The translations under genes were made by a program, and so were the position numbers. The notes beneath the pieces are model-generated. The model was not told the DNA's origin. It saw nothing but the letters and a program-made list of their open reading frames with translations, and did no database searches. A stretch of 57,802 nt of DNA. Source: Symsagittifera roscoffensis (taxonomy: Eukaryota > Xenacoelomorpha > Acoela > Convolutidae). Location: the NCBI RefSeq assembly GCF_963678635.1, contig NW_026971379.1, forward strand, positions 64,001-121,802. The letters run 5' to 3'. This document shows, piece by piece, positions 52,819 to 57,802 of the stretch (positions are counted from its first letter, which is position 1; each line of letters begins with the position of its first letter).

Positions 52819-55803
52819 TCTCTATTTGTCACTTCTTAATGCCTATACACTTAATTCGATTGCTAGTGACCTTATATTTTGATTACCAATATTAATGACA
52901 CAACACAATAAATTTCACAAGATTCTATTAAATAGTGACCACGAATCCCTGTATGTTATCAGAGTACAGTTTGTATAAAATTTATTCACACTAACCGATT
53001 ATCGGTCGTAAAATTTGAAAACTAGCACAATATGATGTTATCAGTCAATTTAAAAGATAGTGTACTCACTACCCAATCAAGCACAGTTTATGTAGATTTA
53101 AAATCAAGAACAAAAAAAATATATATATATATATACATATAATGACAGAATATGAATATCTCTATATAAAAAACGTTTGTGTAATGTACTTTTAGTCGGT
53201 CGCAGTACAATAGTCGAACTTGTCTTTTAAAGAAAAAGCTTTCCCTGCTCGGTGCTGCACCAAACAGACAAAATTTTGAAGGCAGCAATTTTCTCAAGTG
53301 GGCGTCTATTGCACCCACCGAGTACTGTGTTACCTATCTGCCTTCGGACTGCCCGAGCTAGACCTACTAAAATCCTCAGGGCAGTCACTTTTCACAAAAA
53401 CGTATTATGTTGCAATCCACACCAATGAATCACGCTCTTTTTTGTTTAGACTTAGTGTCGCGAATATCCGAGTTCGGACCTGTTTTGTTTTGGTCTGGTT
53501 CTTATTGAAAGGCAAGTTACCAGTGCAGTCACTGATTCCTAGCCTGTCCGCTGATAACCTAATACCTCTCACTTTAGTCTTTCTTCCGTCTACCTAAGTC
53601 CTTTAATAAAATAATACCTCTCCGGATTGGCACAAATAGGACCCTTCCGGACTAACAAAATCTAGACCCCTCCGGATTGGGCCCCTCTGAGTTAGTTAAT
53701 ATAAAACCCCTCCGGATTTGGACCCTCCGAATTAGCAACTATAAGACCCCTCCGGATTCGGACCCCTCCTAATTTGAAAAAAAAAATTTTGACCCCTCCG
53801 GATTGGGAGCCCTCCGGTTTTGTAAAAGTAGCTTTTCGGAGATCTCCTTCCCTCAACCTATACCCCTCCGGATACGTTTTTCGATGCTATTTTGCTTTTT
53901 AGATTAACTAGGAAGGGTATGTAATGTTTTCCTAGACTCTTCCGGATTGAAGTTAAGCCTCTTATTTGACAATTCACGCTAACGGTGAAGGGTCTTATCG
54001 CTCGCCTAACTTCGGCTCGATTAAGGTTTTGCTGTGCCTTTAGCCTTCCCTTTTCGTCTAGAACAGCCTAAAATTTATTTATTCAACCGCTATTACCTTT
54101 TGGTAGGGGTATAAGGGCTTTTCTAAAAAAATTTATAAAACGTGAAGGGTCTACCCTCCCAAATTGGTGAATTTGCTAAAAACAACCTCAAAAAGTTTTC
54201 ACGCTTACTTTTTTGAAAAACTTTTGTCTCTATCAGTAAGTTAAGCTAATTGCTGATCTATTGGTACCAAGATCAACTGGATATGCCCAGTAGTTCCAAA
54301 GTTATTAACCAAAACGTCTTTTTTCTAAAGTCAAGAAATTTCTCTCTTATAGGTTACGCCTGACTTTTTCGGCAAATCTGGTCCTTTCGACCTAAAAATT
54401 ATTTATCCGCGTTCAAAAGGCCTATACTTTTCTAGTTCAATGCAAAAGACCCGATCTAAAACGCTTGAGTTGAAAAAATTTGCGAAAAACTATGCTACCT
54501 GTACCCCTCCGGATTGATGAGTCCACCAAATCAATCACGTTAAGTTCGATTTCTCTGCAACCCGGAAGGTTTTTGGGTAGCGGGTTTTAAAACTTGTAGA
54601 TTCACTAGTGGACGTTGTCCGAACAACTATTTTTACTGTTCTAACTCAAAAACTTCAAAAAATTTTCTGAATTTATAGTGTTTCGTTTTCTCAAAAATCA
54701 CGAAATTTCGGTTTTCGGTACCAAAATAGTTCCAACCACTTTCGAACTAAACTTAACCGGTTCTATCTATTATGGTAGTGCAGTTACGATGTAACACACT
54801 AACTTAGCGCTTTTTTCCGTTTCAAAAAATATCGATATCTCAAAAATCGCGACTTGTGGGGGGATCAAAATATCGCTATTTTGACCCAAAAAACCGGTCT
54901 GTTTTCGTTGTTTTTCACTGAAAAACGATATAAGACTATTAATATAGGCTATAGAAGTAATAATATTAGTAATACTATACCGCTCCAGGTTTGTTTAATA
55001 TCCGAATTAAGGCGCTTAACTCGGATATTCGCAGTTCGGTGAAGGGTCACTACAGTGCAGCACTGTCGAGCCCCCCACAGATTACTATCTTACTTTTTGT
55101 ACCAAAAGGGATACAAAACTTGTTAACGATACCCAACAGTCGATTGTTGTTGTCGTTGAGCCCCTTCTTGTTGCTCCTTGTACTGCTTGCCGGATCAGTC
55201 TTCTCCCAAGACCCTTCCGAATTGAGCGCAAATCAGCTGACCCTTCCGGATTGAGCGCAATTTATCATTAACGTGCTTAAATGCTCAAATAACCCCTCAG
55301 TATAAGCCTCACAAACGGGCTACAAAACTGATCGTAACAATCCTGACTGATATAAATGCCTGTAACAACAATATATCTATCAACAACAAACGGGGGGGTC
55401 GGATCACATCTTGTCTGGGGGGATGATTTCTACTGATTTTTTACTTTTTTACTGTTTTTGGTTTTTTCGGTTATTTTTTATGTTTTTTGTTTTTCTTGGG
55501 TACTATACTACTATTTGTTTGGTTTTATATATATCTTTTTGGTCACAAACCTCTCAGGGAACGAGGGAATGCTCGATCCCCCCACCCTTCCTGATTCGTG
55601 AATTTTCGGTCTTAACTAGGTTAAAAAGCTATTCACGGTAATCCGGAAGGCTACCGCGTTCCGAACTACCCTTCCGCCCCGGCGGTTTAGGCCTTTTAAG
55701 GGCGTTAATGTGAGCATCCGCTCGGCGCGGAGTTCTCGATAACGGTTCTGCCGGTCATGATGTTAAAAAAGAATAACACCCAGGAGCGCCATAAAAACAT
55801 CTA
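52819..55803 (-). other. Long leader of element 2 with an array of CC(C/T)TCCGGATT motifs
   Basis: About 3 kb without a supported gene between the 5' LTR and gag. Between 53600 and 55260 about twelve copies of CCC(C/T)TCCGGATT or near variants occur, densely at 53617-53880. Occasional reverse-complement copies (AACCCGGAAGG near 54560, AATCCGGAAGG near 55640) allow stem-loops. An (AT)n run lies at 53121-53137. The LTRs carry the same motif. It may hold packaging, dimerisation or transcriptional elements. Confidence 0.6.
55777..55791 (-). promoter_or_regulatory. Candidate tRNA primer-binding site of element 2
   Basis: The minus strand reads TGGCGCTCCTGGGTG, starting 12 bases inside the 5' LTR end. 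It begins with TGG, as expected opposite a tRNA CCA end. The tRNA was not identified, and the 12-base gap is longer than usual. Confidence 0.35.
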
Positions 55804-56728
55804 TGTAACATTCGCCCGGAAGATACATATCGACGGAAAACAAAACTAAGTCCTAAGACGACTGGCTAACGTCTAAACAGAGCCTTGCATGCTTTTCACC
55901 GTCTCTACCAAGCCAGTACTTTCGGTGGTCTTTCTAACATCGGGTCGACAAAAAACGTTACTGCTTTTGGCTTCGGTCAAAACACTCAAATTAACTTAAT
56001 TACATGCAGAAATAGTGAACTCATGGCTGGGTCTTAGTATCCCCAGACCACGAGGTCACTCCTAAAAACAAGGCTACTACTACTTATTGAATTATTATTG
56101 TTTTTGTTCAGTAGATAAAAATCATCATCTCCATCGAAGATGGATCAACCCTTTCCCCCAACTCCTAGCTTCTCATCCTTATCAAAATGAATCCAGTTGT
56201 TAATTAAATTCAATTCAGGACATGACAGGAAGCTAAAAATTTATATAAAAGGATAAAAGTTTCAGTCCCGAAACCCTTCCGGATTCTTGAATCCACTGAA
56301 TCAAGCACGTTAAACTTTATTCCTCCGTAACCCGGAAGGCTGTCTTCCACCCTTCACCGTTGTTCGCAACGGCCTTGCAGCTATTGTAGCGACACAATAG
56401 TTGCAACTCGGAACGCTCTCTGTCAACTCCGTGATTCGTTGTCGTTTTTTAATCACTATTTCCGTTCTTCTCGCAATCGCTACTAATGTTGTTCTGTTTC
56501 TTTTTAGCTCTTCCGCCAAAATGGCCGTTTCTGACGTTTCTCAGAAATGTTACATCATCACTTCGAAAATTTAAAATTTCAAAATACCAGAATATCTTGA
56601 CCTTCACCGTTCTACTAATCATCCGAATAACGTCGTTAATCCTTCAAAATCACTAACTCGGAAGGTCCGCTGCTAAAAATTCCTAAACTGCAGAGATTGC
56701 ATTTTGTCCATTCTGGTCGAATGTCACA
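55804..56728 (-). repeat. 5' LTR of element 2
   Basis: TGTAACATTCGCCCGG..GGTCGAATGTCACA, 925 bp, nearly identical to 43182-44106. It contains the CCTTCCGGATT/AACCCGGAAGG hairpin near 56275-56340 and the 13-bp TTGCAGCTATTGT/ACAATAGTTGCAA hairpin with one change. Confidence 0.88.
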
Positions 56729-56761
56729 TTAATAAAAAATTAACTAGCGTAGGAGTTGAGT

Positions 56762-57485
56762 ATGGCAATGGCAATTTCGGTATCCAAGATGTTATTGTCG
56801 GAGGCATACACCGGTTCTGAAGACTTTGAACGCTACATAACACACTTTGAGCTATAAGCCGAACTACAAAACTGGACGCGTACGGTGAATGGAACCGAAA
56901 CTGATGAACGGCCGCATCATTCCATATTAAGATTGCAGAAATCTGCAACCGAATTTTACCGTGCTTTCCGAGAGGCTACCCAAAATAGAGGTGTTGAGAC
57001 CGTTAAAGCTTTTCGAAGACATTACAGTGAAAAACCGGTGATCTTCCGCGGACGGGTAGCGCGTTGCGTGCAGCAGACAAGTAATAAATTAACAAATTTT
57101 TTGGGGGATTTACTGCAATTGGCGCTGAAGTCATACCCAGACGAGTACCAGTAAATACGGAATCACGTAGTGCTTTGAGGGTTTTTCAAAGGGAACAACC
57201 ACAGCCAAGTTGGACATAAATTCCGCGAGAAAATTGGGGACAAAGAAATGAACATCGCGAACGCTTTCAAGCGGGCACTTCACCTGAAAACCATAGTTTT
57301 AATTGAGGAAGAAGGCCAAACGTCACGTATAGCAGCCGTACGGAGGGATGAAATAGAAATTCTAATAGACTCGGTGAACAGACCAGTTCAACAGATGTCG
57401 GTTGGAAATAAAAAACAATGCCCGGAGCAATGACGGTCGAAGAGACAACAACCACTGGGGAGAAACGCGACGCTATCGGAAGATG
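56762..57485 (+). pseudogene. Gag remnant of element 3 (plus-strand LTR retroelement)
   Basis: It starts ATGGCAATGGCAATTTCG. The frame reads EAYTGSEDFERYITHFEL, then TAA, then AELQNW, and continues KSATEFYRAFREAT, VKAFRRHYSEKPVIFRGRV and LTNFLGDLLQLALKSYPDEY. The GSxDFExxIxHFE..NW opening and the later helical blocks recall the capsid domain of Ty3/Gypsy-type Gag. After 57154 the frame shifts and has more stops. The element is decayed. Its LTR and primer site may be at 42602-42944, with element 2 inserted in between. Confidence 0.5.
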
Positions 57486-57802
57486 CAAGATAGCTGCATG
57501 AATATTCCAAGCTTTTTCCTAATTTTTCTCCACTGAGTGAATCAGAGTGTGAGAAGTTATGGGGCAAATACAAATAAAGTCAAAATACCAGGCTTTGGAA
57601 ACGAGGATATAACTATACCTCGGGAGAAAATGAATAACATCTCAGCTCAGAGACTTCAAGTGTTTTTTTAAATTATCAAAAGTTTTCATGAAGAAAGTGG
57701 AACAATAGAGGTTTCAAATATGCACATCCAGTGGAGTGGATTTCGCTTACTAATAAAAAAATTTATGGGCTCAGTTCTAATAATGGTGAACTAACCATTG
57801 GG
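57486..57802. other. Unassigned sequence at the window end
   Basis: No recognisable feature is seen. It may continue the decayed element 3. Confidence 0.35.

Larger units (their letters stand above)
43182..56728 (-). mobile_element. Element 2: decayed Ty3/Gypsy-type LTR element with chimeric 3' part
   Basis: About 13.5 kb between LTRs of the same family as element 1 (43182-44106 and 55804-56728). Minus-strand order: 5' LTR, 3-kb leader, gag, zinc knuckle, protease, RT, partial RNase H, then the C-terminal third of the giant ORF, a non-coding region and the 3' LTR. Integrase and the N-terminal two thirds of the giant ORF are missing at the 47165 junction. Several nonsense and frameshift lesions make the copy inactive. 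No clear TSD is seen. It appears inserted into the leader of element 3. Confidence 0.85.

Noticed and set aside
53088-53318. Short ORF near the (AT)n run as a gene
   Set aside because: Its C-terminal half is the translated microsatellite, and nothing supports the rest.
55804-56728. Terminal inverted repeats of a DNA transposon (TGTAACATTCG / CGAATGTCACA)
   Set aside because: The ends are inverted relative to each other, but the whole 0.9-kb unit is directly repeated at both ends of elements containing gag-pol and polypurine tracts, so they are LTR termini.

Overview
This window is nuclear DNA of a metazoan, most likely an invertebrate. The evidence is one single-copy animal-type gene with GT-AG introns, AT-rich introns and intergenic DNA, a tRNA-derived SINE family, and several classes of eukaryotic retroelement. 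No prokaryotic operon, rRNA or intact tRNA gene was seen. The species cannot be named from the sequence, and the retroelements are poor guides because such elements can move between lineages.

The only host gene that can be reconstructed is ELP1 (Elongator subunit 1), minus strand, 10672-18727. Eight exons join in one continuous frame of about 1267 codons from an N-terminal WD40 region to the basic C-terminus. A single exon-like ORF at 1673-1980 may belong to a second host gene. The rest of 1-24000 is AT-rich DNA holding dispersed repeats, tandem repeats, SINE copies, a solo LTR and an apparently intact APE-type LINE (LINE-A, 3189-6959). LINE-A sits inside a SINE and is flanked by an 11-bp target-site duplication.

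From 23950 to the end, the window is a nest of retroelements. LINE-B (minus strand, about 42.6 kb down to 23.95 kb) has a PHD-finger ORF1 and an EN-RT ORF2 in the same frame, separated by one UGA followed by CUA. It is split by a Penelope-like element (24318-26974, RT + PHD + GIY-YIG, with a near-perfect 14-bp TSD) and by a 12.1-kb LTR element (element 1, 29015-41146). Right of LINE-B lies a 13.5-kb LTR element of the same LTR family (element 2, 43182-56728). Element 2 appears to be inserted in the leader of another, plus-strand LTR element (element 3: possible LTR and primer-binding site near 42932, gag remnant from 56762).

The most unusual content is in elements 1 and 2. Element 1 has no gag or pol. 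It carries a 2559-codon ORF containing an SGNH/GDSL hydrolase domain with all diagnostic blocks, followed after one in-frame UAG by about 420 more open codons. Element 2 carries a decayed Ty3/Gypsy-type gag, protease, RT and part of RNase H, then switches abruptly into the last third of the same giant ORF. The two look like complementary deletion derivatives of a larger LTR retroelement organised LTR-gag-pol-giant ORF-LTR. Their LTRs and the element 2 leader are rich in a CCTTCCGGATT / AATCCGGAAGG motif that forms hairpins.
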